Below are positions 46,041-59,100 of a DNA stretch of 64,000 bases, piece by piece. The position numbers and the translations under genes are program-made. The DNA lies in assembly GCA_040954595.2 (NCBI GenBank), contig CM082584.2, positions 992,001-1,056,000 of the forward strand. Direction: 5' to 3'. The notes under the pieces are model-generated. The model worked only from the letters and a program-made list of their open reading frames with translations, ran no database searches and was not told the origin of the DNA. Numbering within the stretch: the stretch's first letter is position 1; each line of letters opens with the position of its first letter. Source of the DNA: Balanoglossus misakiensis. Taxonomy: Eukaryota > Hemichordata.

Positions 46041-47550
46041 TTCTGAACGGTCCTGTTTCATAAGTCAGGTCCATGACATATGTACCGACATCTGTGATTG
46101 GTCCATCTGGTAATCTTAGGTCCACTTGAGGCACGGTGATTGGAGGGACCTTATGTGTTAGGTCTTATTATTATGTATTATTCACTAGACCTTGTAGGTT
46201 AGGTCTTATTACTATGTATTATTCACTTTACAGCTCCCTGATTGGTTAATGTGTAGGTCTGGTCCTCCAGTGTTCACTGCCTCATTATGCAGGACCTTGT
46301 AGGTTAGGTCTTATTAACATGCATTTATTCAATTGTCAGCTCCCTGATTGGTTAATGTGTAGGTCTCCAATTTTCACTGCCTCGTTATGCAAAGTCTTTT
46401 GTACTTTCTGAATACAGTTGTCGTATTCTGTCTGGCATGCTGCCTGCGCGTTGTCGAAGCTCGATCCCAGTGTATAAAGAAAGGCACTCATATAATGATT
46501 GGATTTAACATTTCCTTCACTATTCATGGCATTTTTTTGTGATACTGTGAACTAGATACTCGAAATAAAAATTGCCAGGAGAATTTTTTTATGTTATTTC
46601 CAGTGGCGGTTTGTTGAAATGGGCTAGTGTTTTGTTACGTAATGCTTTTCAGCGCATCACTTCGTGTAACACCTGGCTGAATACGAAGTGTGTGCTATTC
46701 ATTCGAGCAAACCAAAAATATCTTACAATAGAACTGTTTAGAATAGCATTGCATTTCTTTAATTGGGATACCTCATTAGTTGCTTTACAGGTATGATTAC
46801 TTTTATTGTACTTCTTTCACGAAGCTGCACCGTCATAGTTCCATTTTTATGAAAACAATATACGAATGTATAAACGGACAACGTACTCCTTTTCACAACA
46901 TCTACGTCAAAACAAATTTACTTTAAAATAGTAAAACAACAATAATAATATTGATGATGAGAAGTAGGAGGGTGATTTAAGAAAATATACAACTGTTAGC
47001 AAAAATGCTTAGATGTGTTAATCAGATTTTCAAAGTCCATCTAAAAATCATTTAATCTTTCCAGGGTGCAGTTTATGTTGGAGATAGTATCAGTCAGGCT
47101 ATTTCTCAGAAAATTAATGAATGATCTGCGGACATACCGAATAATGTGTTACCACAACGCTAGCCAGGAAGCACATGGGACATTTCACAATGAGGCAGTG
47201 AACACTGGGAGACCAGACTGACACGTTAACCAATCAGGGAGCTGTATGGTGAATAAATACATATTAATATGACCTAACCTACAAGGTCCTGTATTATGAG
47301 GCAGTGAACACATGGGGGACCAGACTGACACGTTAACCAATCAGGGAGCTGTAAAGCGAAAAATGCATAGTAATAAGACCTAACCTACAAGGTCTAGTGA
47401 ATAATACATAATAATAAGACCTAACCTACAAGGTCCCTCCAATCAGCGTGCCGCAAGTGGACCTAAGAGAAGCGGATAAACCAATCATAACATGCAAAAC
47501 ATGTGTATAGGACGTGTAATGTAGGTCATTTTGAAACAGGACTAATGTGA
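46041..47550. repeat. Inverted pair with CCAAT-containing sub-repeats
   Basis: Arms at about 46041-46400 and 47170-47550. Each arm contains two to three copies of a ~100 bp piece with CAGCTCCCTGATTGGTTAA and ACCTTGTAGGTTAGGTCTTA, or their complements. The outer ends read GTCCTGTTTCATAAG and TTGAAACAGGAC. The ~770 bp spacer has two short frames without recognisable features. Probably a fold-back element whose arms grew by internal duplication. Confidence 0.8.
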
Positions 47551-48479
47551 CCATGGACGTTACCACATTAGACTCTGTATTGTAAGTTTCTGAAGAATCG
47601 CAAAAAATCATCAACAGTCTACATGTACTTCAACCTTGTGAGAAGTACTGTATAACACACAGGATATACTAGTCACTGTTGGTCAGGTTATTACACACTG
47701 TGGTCCCATCTGGGGATTACACAAAATTAGGTATGTCTGTGTTCATGGGAAAAATCATGTGACATTGGCAAGCAGATATGACCTACTGTAAGAACATTTC
47801 AAAGGAACCAGACAAGTATTTTAGGGAAAACAACATTCAACAATGACAAAAACTGCCTCAAACCACATCTATCCAACTATCAACAAATTGTATAATATCT
47901 ACTTCAATCACCACGCCTCCCAAAGTTGAAAGCAATCTGACTAGTAGTTTCAAAGAATACAAATTGCAAAAATTGCCCCAAGACCACAATATGTAAATTT
48001 CACCAAAATGATATACAACATTACTTGGGTTACCTCTTGGAACAAGCATACCAAAATTTAAAAGCAATCTAAGGAGTTTCTCAGAAAATGAATTTTGACC
48101 AAAAATGACAGATTACAAATTCTGCGACAATTTAAACAAAACCAACTAAGATCACCTACCGGAAGTGTCATACTAAATTCTAAAGAAATCAGCCAATCTC
48201 TTTAAGAGAAAAAGATTTTTTTTCAAATGGTAAAACAAGACAAAATAATTGCATAAAAAATAGACAATTCACGATATAAACTCAAAGTATATCAGGTATG
48301 ATGACATTACCTACATGCATACAAATGTTCATAGCAGTCTAACCAGTTGTTGAGTTTTGATCAATTCCACATATTTCACAGGTTATTTGCGTATTTTTGC
48401 AATGACAACTTCATTTAAGCAAAATCCCATCTACACACCAAAATAAAAAAAGCGTGGTTTCATGTTTTGGATCAGGGCA
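47551..48479. other. Diverged repeat text, no gene seen
   Basis: Several ~110-130 bp degenerate units around the phrase AAAGCAATCT(A/G)A and GTTTCT(C/A)AG. They are related to 43350-43680. No coding potential. Confidence 0.5.
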
Positions 48480-48597
48480 GACATACATCCATATATACAT
48501 GTAACATGCATACACACATGTACACACACACACAAACACATGCATACATGGCTGCATACATACATACATACATACATACATACATACATACATACAG
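48480..48597. repeat. Microsatellite (ACAT)n with (CACA) part
   Basis: Interrupted tetranucleotide tract, ATACATCCATATATACATG leading into CACACACA and then pure TACA. It resembles the tracts at 8546 and 10681. Confidence 0.9.
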
Positions 48598-49284
48598 AGG
48601 GAAACGGTCTGGTAATCAATGTTGTGACACTAGCATTAGGCCTTAAACCCCGGTGCGGAAAGTACTGGGGTTCGGATTAACGTGTGTTTGTACAGTTGTT
48701 TATTTGGGAGTGGTCGTCGTGCATAATAACTGTGTAATTGATCTCATGTACATAGAAAATAATTGAACACTTTACACCTCTGTGCGATTGACAGCTGTTT
48801 GAATGGCGTGGTTATTGTTTCCCAGGGATGCTTCTGAAAAGCACTGAAACCAGATTTCTCCCAAAATCATCGTTGTTTCAAAAGCTCGTGTACTTTTTCA
48901 TCGATAACTTTATGTTGTGTGTGTTTATAAAGCCAACCACTGTCGTTGTGTGGTGTAATTCTTTATGCTTGGATCTGTTTGGGCCGATTTTCATAGAGCC
49001 AAGATCGTTGGTGTTGTCTGTTGTCAGTCAAACGGCATTAAGATTCGCCACTGATTTGGGGGGTCTTTTATACCACGCATCGGGGTTTAATGTTTATCAA
49101 TTTATATCATATGAAGTTTTATGTATTCATAATTATTCAGAGAAGCAAATTTTTAAAAATGTGAAATTGTTATCAATCGGATGTGCACTGACAGCATGCT
49201 TATATGGAATACAGGTACTCTAACACAATCAGTCAAAACACTTTTGAATCATCAATAAATAACATATAGAATAATTTTACAGGA
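48598..49284. other. Single-copy-looking segment, no supported gene
   Basis: A 131-codon frame at 48828-49223 (+) contains hydrophobic stretches but no motif, no clear splice signals and no similarity I recognise. I do not call it a gene. Confidence 0.4.
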
Positions 49285-50040
49285 TTTAATTATTTATATT
49301 TGAACGCAAAGCGTAAATTCCCTTGTGCCATGGAATTCACAATCTGCAACTGGTGGGGTCCTTCTGCCAGTAAGAAGCATCAGATAAATTCTGCATGCTC
49401 ATCACCGAGGCAATTTAGGTGTACTTTTGTACTTTGAGAACTGTCGGTTTTCGCAACTGAAACTATGTTCACAGGACAGAGGAAAAACTAGAATGACAAC
49501 AGCTATGTAAGCTAACAAAAGAAACACAGAGCATAGTTCTCCATACTCATATTTTAATGCAATAATTTTTGCTGAAATTGGGGCGTCCGTGGGCAGGCAA
49601 AGGCAGTTCTAACTCAACTTGCAAATCAGGCCCATGTCTCTTGTTCCCTGAGACTGTCTGGTTCTAATAATAGCTGTAAGAACATAATCGTTGACCAAAG
49701 GGTTGGTTCAATTTTGCAACATTTTATGATTTCAAGCTGTGCAATATTTGCAACTCAGTTTCAACTTTGGTTGGAGGGATGATGATGAAGCCATTTCACT
49801 GACAAAATAGCGCTACTGACTGATGTCAATGTTTGTTTACAGTCAAATGCATTGCCATCAGAAAAATGGATACGAAACAATTCTTATGTGAATAATACAC
49901 ACTTTCTTGCACAACTGCAAACTCTGTCACATTTGTGAAATTTTAAGGAAATTCATTCATTGGGTAGCTTTATGAATTCTTAAACAAACTTAGTCATGAA
50001 ACCTAAATGGTTACCTTACACATCTGGCGGCTCGACTTCT
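49285..50040 (-). repeat. Outer inverted repeat, right arm
   Basis: Reverse complement of 42060-42985 with scattered substitutions and small indels. It begins TTATTTATATTTGAACGCAA and runs through GGTTTTCGCAACTGAAAC. Unlike the left arm it is followed by A-rich sequence. Confidence 0.85.
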
Positions 50041-51360
50041 GTGATATGATAGTCTTCAATTAATGTGTATGTGATTCCATACAAATCCATATGATTACCT
50101 GAACGTACAAAATAAATAAAAAATAAAAAATAAATTAAAAATAAATAAGTATCTCATACATATGCATAAGTGCTTGTGATAAATATATCCTGTATTTAAA
50201 TAAACCTGTCATTTATTGACCTCGTTTTCCTATTAACCCAAAGGACTAGATTGCACTGTAATATTATTACAGCTTCATTTCAATGCAACAGGTACACTAC
50301 ATCATATTGGAGCAAATATGCCAGCTCAACATTGATATAAAGAGTGTCAAAATATTGGTGGCTACAAAAGCTTGTGTCCCTTCAATCCATCCTCGCACTC
50401 AGGTGAAAACGAACGTCATTAGTTTTTGGGAAAAAACCTCTGAAATCAATTTCGGTGAGGCCAAATGTGTTCCAAAGGCAAACCGTTTCTGGTAAACAAA
50501 TCAATGGCAAATAATTACTTTGGCGACATACCAATCAGTCAACATGGCTGCCTAATCGTTGGATAGCCCGGTTTCATCTCGCGATCATTCTGTCTTCCGA
50601 TATGGCGTTGCATGGTTAAATTCGTCTCTTCTTTGCCGACATAGTCAGGCGACAGCGGTCGAGAAGCATAGGCAGCGACGCCATCTTGTTTACAATGTGA
50701 AGCATCGACTGCGCATGCTCAATAATTTTCCGCGTTTTTTTTTGCCAACGGCGCGCGCGCGGTGTCTGGTATAGAGAAAATAACATGCAAGTGCGCGATT
50801 ATTCATTTGTAAAAAATCAGTTATACATTTGTCATCAACGTTTGAAAACTTTCAATGATCTTACCTCGGTAAGCATTTCAAATAGGTACATTTTTATTTA
50901 GAACCATCGTATGTGGAAAATAATAAAACACAGAGTGGGGATTGGCCCTATGTTTGACTTGATCATACCCAGCTCGGTTTGCGTTTTGTCATTGACGAGG
51001 GTGTCAGACTTTTGCTGAGAGAGTGAGTTTCTATAGCGTAAACGTTTATCGACTGGACTTTCTGTGCGCCAACAATTACATTATTTTTGGCCGGGGAACA
51101 CGTGCAACTTTTGATGACTGTTTTTCTAGCGCCGTGTTTTTATCTTACGACCTAGAATACCTGCTTTCGTCACCATGGTCTGCTCTGCACGTACTATGCT
51201 TTCCAGTTTATGTAGCTTGAAGTTGTACCACATTTTGGTTTCCGAGCTGTAGCGAACATAAAACCGAAACTAATAGCTACGTGTTGACCGCAGCGACTGC
51301 GTGTTTTTTTGTTGTATTCCCAACCTACAGTTTATTCTCATGCAGCTCAGACTGAGGTCG
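50041..51360. other. A-rich tract and CpG-rich stretch, no supported gene
   Basis: 50108-50150 is a run of AAATAAAT-type sequence. Around 50640-50770 the DNA is CpG-rich with GGCGCGCGCGCGG (50751-50762), which could adopt Z-form and may mark a promoter. Short frames here lack recognisable motifs. Confidence 0.4.
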
Positions 51361-51363
51361 CTT

Positions 51364-51696
51364 CTAAGAGAAAAAACAACAACATATTTTGGCTGCTGCC
51401 AGACCAGGAATGGAAAATCTTGAGTGGCGCTGGGCTGCATTTCTCTGTAGGACTGTAGTTGTATTGTGCAAGGGTTCGCCAGCATCGCCTTCAGACTTGT
51501 TGTCATAGTCACTGGTGGCGGTTTGTCCTGCACTACTCGTCGTTCTATTTGATGTGGTGGTATTATTCCCAGATGTCTGTGCCGAGGATCCTGCCCGTTT
51601 TCCGATTCTCTTCGTTTTGTCGGCCATTTGCTTCACTTTTTCTGTCATTGTTGCGACGTCAGTCTCTGTTGTTGTTCGAAGGAGGCGAAAGTCCAT
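51364..51696 (-). CDS. Hypothetical Ser/Thr-rich first exon
   Basis: A 110-codon frame with an ATG, MDFRLLRTTTETDVATMTEK, then KQMADKTKRIGKRAG and a Ser/Thr/Asn-rich stretch (TSGNNTTTSNRTTSSAG), ending in a Cys-rich CCCFFS. It lies next to CpG-rich DNA, which fits a gene start, but I see no continuation, no domain and a competing open frame on the other strand. Confidence 0.2.
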   Translation of the reverse strand: MDFRLLRTTTETDVATMTEKVKQMADKTKRIGKRAGSSAQTSGNNTTTSNRTTSSAGQTATSDYDNKSEGDAGEPLHNTTTVLQRNAAQRHSRFSIPGLAAAKICCCFFS

Positions 51697-51779
51697 TCAC
51701 CATTAATAGCCGAATTTCCAAGATCGTCCGTTAATTACAATGCGACGTCACGCTACCATGTCCTAAGAAAGACTACAGG

Positions 51780-51960
51780 GCACATTTTTTTATCTCGTGC
51801 GCACGACTTACGTGTGCATGTGATATTTTCTCGTGAACACGAGTGCGCTCGCAATTTTCTCGTGCGCACGAGATATGCACGAGATAGCATGTTTCTCGTG
51901 CACACGAGAAAACATCTCGCTGGAACAAGATACTATCTCTTGCACAAGAAATAGAATAAC
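51780..51960. repeat. Cluster of CTCGTG/CACGAG palindromes
   Basis: At least seven CTCGTG or CACGAG hexamers in about 150 bp, several paired as full palindromes such as TCTCGTGCGCACGAGA at 51858-51873 and TTCTCGTGCACACGAGAA near 51893-51910. The spacing is irregular and the arrangement suggests a small fold-back unit. Confidence 0.7.
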
Positions 51961-54900
51961 TGGCAGCCACTATGATGTCTGCCACAGGCAAATTTAAATA
52001 TTCCACTCTGGATCTTCTTTCAGCCCTTCGGAAAACATGAGCATTTATGAAATCCGGCTCTCAATTTTTCGAGAAGTTCCAGCAGTTGTGGTGTCGCCAA
52101 AAACGAATGTATGCCATTCCTGGCGGAAAAAAATATGCAAGAGACGCTTGCAATACACTGCCATCTACCTGACCGCCCTACATGCCTTAATGTAAGGTAG
52201 AAGGTCGGGCGGTAGGAAGAGTTCACCAAAAGAGGGCGCATTTTATCATCCATTGATTTATACTGTGTACGAGCAGAGAAGCCTCAGTGTTTGCGGTTAG
52301 AACCGTATCGGTAAGACAAAGACAGAAGAGTTGACAGACAACAAACTTATTCAGTTTATATCATATAATTCTTACTGTAAAACGTTCCCTGAATAAAGCC
52401 TTGTGCTCATAAGAACATTGAAGATTGTCGCATACAGACCGACACCCTTTTATCTATTGTAGGTATTGAATAGAACGCTAAATACCTGTGTATTTCTTAT
52501 TCATTATGCAATGATGTAACACAACAAGTTTCGGACAGTGTGAAGAAAGGGCCAAAGCACTCTTGCAAGTTAGTGTTGTGTACTCTTTTCCAACACTGCT
52601 GCAAGCTGTTCAGCAACTGATGCTGCTTGTATCTCCGATGACAAATGGACAGTCTGTGTGCTGTCAAAGTAAATCCATCAATTTTGCGGAGCTGAAAGGA
52701 AAATGGCAGCTTGTCAAACTCAAATCTGCCAGACGAAATAGGGAAAGAAATGCATAACAGGTAATCCACCATAGTATGAATTTTAGCCAGCATCCTATGA
52801 AATGCGGTGAAACGGAACTGCAATTAATTTTAAATGAATTCTGCTCAAATTGTTTTGTTAGTTCTCAACATTGGATTGGAACCGTTAAATATATTGTACC
52901 GTATAACATTATCATACAGGTTAGTATGTCAAATATTTTTCCATTTGGCATTTTCTTCTTGAGGTCATTTCAACAGTATGCACACCACAGTTTGTGAGAT
53001 ATGGACAGAAACAAACAGGAATCTATGCAATGTTATAATAGTATATTATTGTTAACAAGAAAGCGGCAACTCTCTGCCTGGCAGAGAATAATGATAGTCT
53101 TTTTGAAAAAAAGGGCGTGCTGAGGATATGGTCAGTCAAAAACATACATGTATAAGGTATGCCTGAACTAATTTTTAATATGGTGTACATAAATATTTAT
53201 GCATTGTCGCAATGACTGGAGGTCTTTAAATGACCAAGCTGTATGGACACCTCATTCAATGTTACATATATTTGTTATTACATGTTTTATTGAAATTGCC
53301 AGTTGTCTGTTTTAATTCTGGCAGTTCTGCTGTGTCTTTTGTCTTGCCCTGACAGAATGCAGTAATATTTGCAGTACAAGAGGAGTGTCAGTAAATAGTG
53401 GAGCAATATCTTTCTACGAATGTACTCATGCATTGCTCCAAAGTGAAGTACATTCGCAAAACCAGTTTGGGAAATCGGGACTCTTTTCAAGATAATACCA
53501 CATTTTTGTGGATGTCACATGACATGGAAACACTCTAGAATCACGATTGAGATAAGGTTTCGGTTTGATATACCACTTCCTTGTTATTTCAATCTGTATG
53601 TTTTCTTAACCCCCTCCCTCGAAAAAAGGTAATTGAGGTTATTGTAAAATTACCTGAAAACAAACAGGCTACTCTAGCCTCCTTTTTATGAGGTTTGTGA
53701 TGTAACATATTTTGAATTTCGTGAATCGATCAAAAGTTTCCGTGCACTAACTATCAAAACTATACCAAAAAATAATTTGGGCAATTCATAAGGAGAATCT
53801 AGTGGGTCAGCGGCTATAGAACTGACGTAAGTGTAAGTATCAGAGGATTGTGGATACGAGGCTGGGAAGAGCAAAACTCGAACACTCATGAAATCTACAC
53901 GTGACGCCAAATTCTTTGTAATATGAACAGTGGAAAACTGCCATGCCATCCCTCTAAGTGCAAACTTCCAAAGATTTCAATCTGGTGATATTTAAAAAAA
54001 ATATTTTATTCAAATTCATGTGGTGATATTTAAAAAAAATATTTTATTCAAATTCATGTTATAAATTAAACTTGCATCTATGATATAGAAATGACTCTGT
54101 CTTATATAACAAAAATACAAATAACTTGGTTAGATGACCAAAGATTTCCCATCTCGAAAAGTTTCTACCAAAATGACTAACTCCAAATCTGCTAAGAGAG
54201 CCCTAGCAAATTTAATCACTGCACATTACTCTCGATAAAACGAAATATTGCGCATTCATTTTGTCCTTGAATTGAAATGCATGGCCAGTGTTCATAGACT
54301 TCACACACACAGGATGTTTAAGGAGTTGAATTGTTATTGACAGCGACCAGGTCGGTAGATTCTATTGGATGAAGAAAAAATGAAAAGACAGTCAGTACAT
54401 AGCTAAATTCTCCTATACAAGGGCGTCTTCAATTGGTACAGTGACTGACTGAATGGATGAATGAATGAATGAATGAATGAATGAATGAATGAATGAATGA
54501 ATGAATGAATGAATGAATGATGAACGGATGAGTCGTAATAATATGCTTCAATCATAGGGGCTTTGAAAATTATTAAAATAAAATAAAAAATAATGTACTC
54601 ACAACCGACATTTATACAACAGACAGCTCAAGAAACTCCTCCATGTGTACAATACTTTGCCAATTTAGTGACAACATCAGCTTGCAGAGCACGTGAGCAC
54701 CGCTTTCGCCAGCCTGTGGTGCCCGCATATCTTTTTTGTTCAGCAGTAACATGCACGACACATGCAGAGACACAAACGTCCATGTTGCAAATTGTAGATG
54801 AAAGCATCAGCTGCGCTGGTTTTATGGTCAGCATCACTGGCTGTTACATGAAAACTGTTTGTCACATACCTTAACCAACATATACGTGTATCTGTATGGA

Positions 54901-55778
54901 AAGAAAGTAGGCTCACCCCCGGTACAGTATTATTTTATTTTGCATGCACGCAATGGCCTGAATTTGCTAAACTGGGATCATCTGCGCGCATTTCAAAACG
55001 TGCTCGTTGCTTAACTTCGCGTGCTTTACTACTCACAATTATTCCACTTGTGAACGAACACGTCACCCAATTTTACAGTGTAGCCATGTGGAAAACTGGT
55101 GACAAGGTAATATTTCATTCGAAGATCAACCTACGTTCAGAAAGTTTGCATTGTGGTGAATTCTCACTGCTCTCGCAATGCGGTCTGTGGCTCACTGCCG
55201 CAGACACAGCCGTATTCAGCCTGAATTCTAGTTGGAGTAAAGAAATACAAACTCACAAACCTTACCAAATTACATCGATAGAGGGCGATATTCATATGGC
55301 AATCCTGATCTGTGCTGTGGTCACAAATTTAATACAATACACATTTTAAAAGTACAAGTTTAAAAAAAAATGTATGTAGTTTGAAAATTTATATTATTTC
55401 ACTTTTAAATTCATAGATTTTTTCAATTAAATTATATTTTTAATTAATGTTTTTGGCCACGACCTTAAAAAATCATTGCTCTTGTTTTGTTGGACATACC
55501 ATGAACCATTTGGTGGGATCTGTTCACTGGATATACTAAAAAATATGACAATAGGGGATTGTATATATATATATCTATATCTATATATATATATATAGAC
55601 ACATATCTATATATATATGTATATATGTAATATTTAGACACATGGGCACACACACACACACTTATATAAATATATACCGGTATATATGTGTGTTCCGATC
55701 CATACACTCACACCTCTATGAACTACATCCAAACATCACAAGAAATGATTACTGACAAAACTTGTACTTTTTTAACCA
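51961..55778. other. No supported gene in the 3' flank of the RAG1-like gene
   Basis: Searched both strands for Kelch, PHD or other recognisable domains and found none. Notable items are a 39-bp direct duplication at about 53981-54058 (TGGTGATATTTAAAAAAAAT...), a (GAAT)n microsatellite at 54459-54520 and a TA-rich microsatellite at 55560-55685. Frames at 52497-52823 (-), 52563-52757 (+), 54593-54874 (+) and 55050-55349 (+) have no recognisable features. Confidence 0.5.
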
Positions 55779-55784
55779 TTTATT
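55779..55784 (-). terminator. Polyadenylation signal of the RAG1-like gene
   Basis: AATAAA on the minus strand, 45 bases beyond the stop codon at 55829-55831. Position and sequence fit a metazoan poly(A) signal with a very short 3' untranslated region. Confidence 0.6.
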
Positions 55785-55828
55785 CTTTTCTTTAGCAAAG
55801 TGCATGCATATCACTTCATCTTAAACAT

Positions 55829-56139
55829 TTAGCTGCTATCTTTGCGAGCCCTTTTCCTTATAGGTGGTTTAGGGTTTCCTGGGTGATTCCTGATATGATG
55901 ATCTTTCACCATGCACTTCAACCTGTCTACGTCATTTGGCATTGAGGCATAACTCCTCTCTGCTGTGTTGAAGTGATGGTGAATGACCTCAATACCTTGC
56001 TCACCTAGAAAACCCAGCCCCATATTTGTCATTTCAATTTGACTGACAACATGACATTCAAGAAGGTGCATCTTTGGAAACACAGATTCTTTAGGGAAAT
56101 TTGATCTGTAATATTCCATAAGCCCTCGTATGTTGATAC
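55829..56139 (-). CDS. RAG1L: RAG1L exon 10: zinc histidines, catalytic glutamate, stop
   Basis: Acceptor TTTTTCTCCTAG. Encodes EYYRSNFPKESVFPKMHLLE then CHVVSQIEMTNMGLGFLGEQ, GIEVIHHHFNTAE and CMVKDHHI. MHLLECH keeps the His-x4-His spacing of RAG1 His937/His942. GEQGIE aligns with SEGNESG; the second Glu is the better match for Glu962. The tail is basic (RKRARKDSS) and ends at TAA 55831-55829. Confidence 0.9.
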
Positions 56140-59100
56140 CTAGGAGAAAAAGAGAAAATATAAAATCCTTAGTGAGTGGTAATTTAAGAAATTGCAAGAG
56201 GTTTATCACTTTATCCACTAAACACTAAGGAATCCAAATGTAAAGAGTTACAACTACAACATGAACATACATATAAATGTAAACATCAAAATAAAATAAA
56301 ATACAATAAATATAAAAATTATACACTCAGAGAGAGAACAAAAAAGGTGAACACAAGAAAAAATACAAATACAAAATAAATTATCGTTGATTATCCAAAC
56401 AAGAAAATAATACTTATTTTATGCAAACTTCAACATTGAATACATTTACAGCATGCAGCAACCAGGCTTCTAAATCTGCCCGTGGCTTCTCTGGTATAAT
56501 TCAAGTATCTACAAACTGCCAAATAGAAAAAAAAACACCATAGAACACGGTTAGTTCAAATACATTATGAATAATCGAACAAATGTGATTATCTTGATAA
56601 GAATAGTCACCAAGCTCAGTTATTTCATCTTGGGTCAACCTCCTTGAAAGAGAATATGTGTTGTGGCATGATGCAAACAGTGTCAGTAATGGTTTGAATT
56701 TGTCCCTTATGGCCTCTGCATCAGTAATCAGTTCTGGTGTCATCTCCTCAGTACACTGTACCACACTATCAACAATGATGTTGATATTCTTGTCCTGAAT
56801 GTGAGATGGAAAAGATCTTATGTTTAATAGGTGTACGTGTTTGCATGAATGCATGAATAAGAAAATGTCAGAAACAAATTGAAAATGTATTTGTGAATAT
56901 CTACAACAAAAGCAGAGTAAAACTAAATATTAATTTAACCTTTTCATTTCTAGGATTTGACCTGTATGAAATGAAAATACCAACAGGCAAGCATACAAGC
57001 AGCAGATAACTTACTGCCTTGGGGAAACTTAAAATTTTAAGAAAGCTGCATGCCATTGTTATCTACATAAAAAAATGAACTGGGGTCAATAACCACAAAT
57101 CATGCCTTATTTTGCAGTTACTCTTATCCTCTGAAGTAAAACAATTTCTTCACTAGATTTAAAACTTGAATATTTGGGAAGCAATACAATATACTAGTAT
57201 TATAGAAACCTTGCAGCATGTGTTGACATGGTTTCCAATGAAAGACTTTCCATGGTAAGCCTGTCTGTACACATGAATTTTATTTAGACTCCTATCAAGT
57301 TTCCTGACTGTATATCCAGCATCCCTTGGTAAGTTTCCTTTCAGGCTTGCTGCATCCTCTCTCTGTGTGGAAACAAAACTGTCAGTGAAACTATTGCAAA
57401 GCTGAAGTATGAAATCAAGAGTAGCATGGTTATCCAAAAGACAGGTGAAAATGAGGTGAAAGACTAGGATTATGTCCAAAATAAATGTTTGTTTCTCATA
57501 CCTCAGCACTTGAAATAACTATGGCAACAATTTTCCTGTTATGAGTACACATAAAATTTGGTTTTCTTTTTTCTGGTGTCATATGAAACATTATATTATT
57601 CTGTTTCTATTACTGCAAATAGAAAAAAATCATTGACATGATCAAAACCTAGCATGAGAAACAAACACTGCAAAGTACTCTAACCCTAACCTTGGCCTTG
57701 GCACTTGCAATTAGCTTTTCCTGCACATCTGATGCTTTTGAAATAGCAGCTAATGAAAGGGAATCATCATCGCTGTCGTCATCACTATCATCATCAAGAA
57801 GTTGTCTCTGAATGTTATTCTCCATGGCAGCAGCCCTGGCTTCTTGAGAGTCGGCCTCCCTTTCCAAGACAAGGGCCTCACGAAGCAATGACACATATGC
57901 ATCAAAACGTGCTGGTTTGAAGACAGGTTCATCAATGTCGTCATTTTTTTCCATAGCACAGAACATCTTAAGATCAAGTTCTGCACATGCATTTTCCAGC
58001 AACTCAAAAAACCTCTTATATAAGCCAAGGCTTATATGCAGTGCTGGAATTGCAACCTGGAAGCAAAACAAAATCAATGTAACTGTGAATAAAAAAAATA
58101 CTGAGTTAAGTAAACTTTAACAGGCCTATTTGGAATATACTGTCTGGCTACTTAGTATTCCCTCAACAATAAATGTAATTATTTATAGAGAAGATCATCA
58201 GTATACAGTTATGTTTTACATATTTTAGATTTTTTTGAGACAAACCCAAGACCTGAAGTAGCATTCACAAAGCCAGGACTCAAACCCACTAAGCTAACTT
58301 CCCAAGCTAAAAAAAGACTTCTTCTTTAGTTGCAATTTGATCCTGCATGTCTCCATCACATGTGCATATCATATGGTAAAGTGACAACTGGTAATGCTAG
58401 GAGCAAATAAAACTGTTTAACAACCAAGTCAAAATGACAATTATTGATTAAACTGCACACCCTGTTTAGAGGAATATCAAACAAAGGCTTGTTGATACAG
58501 TTGTTGAACATCAACGCAGTCTTCTTATCACTCCCTGCTGCTACATAGGCCTGGTTGTCAGCTTTCAGTTGCTCAAGGGACCGTTGTTTTATTTCTGGTC
58601 TGTCTCCTGGTTCACGCTTTGCTTCCTCCTTGGTAATAGTACACCAAAGACAGAAATATCTGCCTAAAGACAAATTACCCATGAATTATTGCACATTTTG
58701 TACATTTGCTGAAAATAAATTATAATCATTCTTTCACATGGTAAATTACATATAGTGACTGGCTGACTGATAAACAAAGCTGCTGATAAACACTAGAGCA
58801 CAATACTATTATCTAATAACTCCATCATTCATGAATGGAAAACAAGTGATTAGTAGCTCACAATTGACTAATACCTTATGTGTACTTACCACTTGCACCT
58901 GATAACCCATAAATGGTTGTCAGATATTCATAGTCACCAGCAAGAAAAGGAATAACCTTCTTATCTCTATGGAAGAAAGGTTTGAAAGTTAAAGGCATGG
59001 TACATAGCATAAAACATGTTGAAATAACAAATATTCAGTTTGCCAGCACAGTCACTATGAGTATGGCCAGCACTGCTATTGTTGACAATTGAATTGATTT

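Noticed and set aside
46336-46527. Short minus-strand frame with MNSEGNVKSNHYMSAF
   Set aside because: Lies across the arm and spacer of a fold-back element, with no supporting splice signals.
48828-49223. 131-codon open frame
   Set aside because: No motif, no splice context and no family resemblance; length alone is not enough in AT-rich DNA.
50041-55828. Search for a RAG2-like Kelch or PHD gene
   Set aside because: No Gly-Gly Kelch blades or Cys4-His-Cys3 pattern on either strand in any frame I could read.
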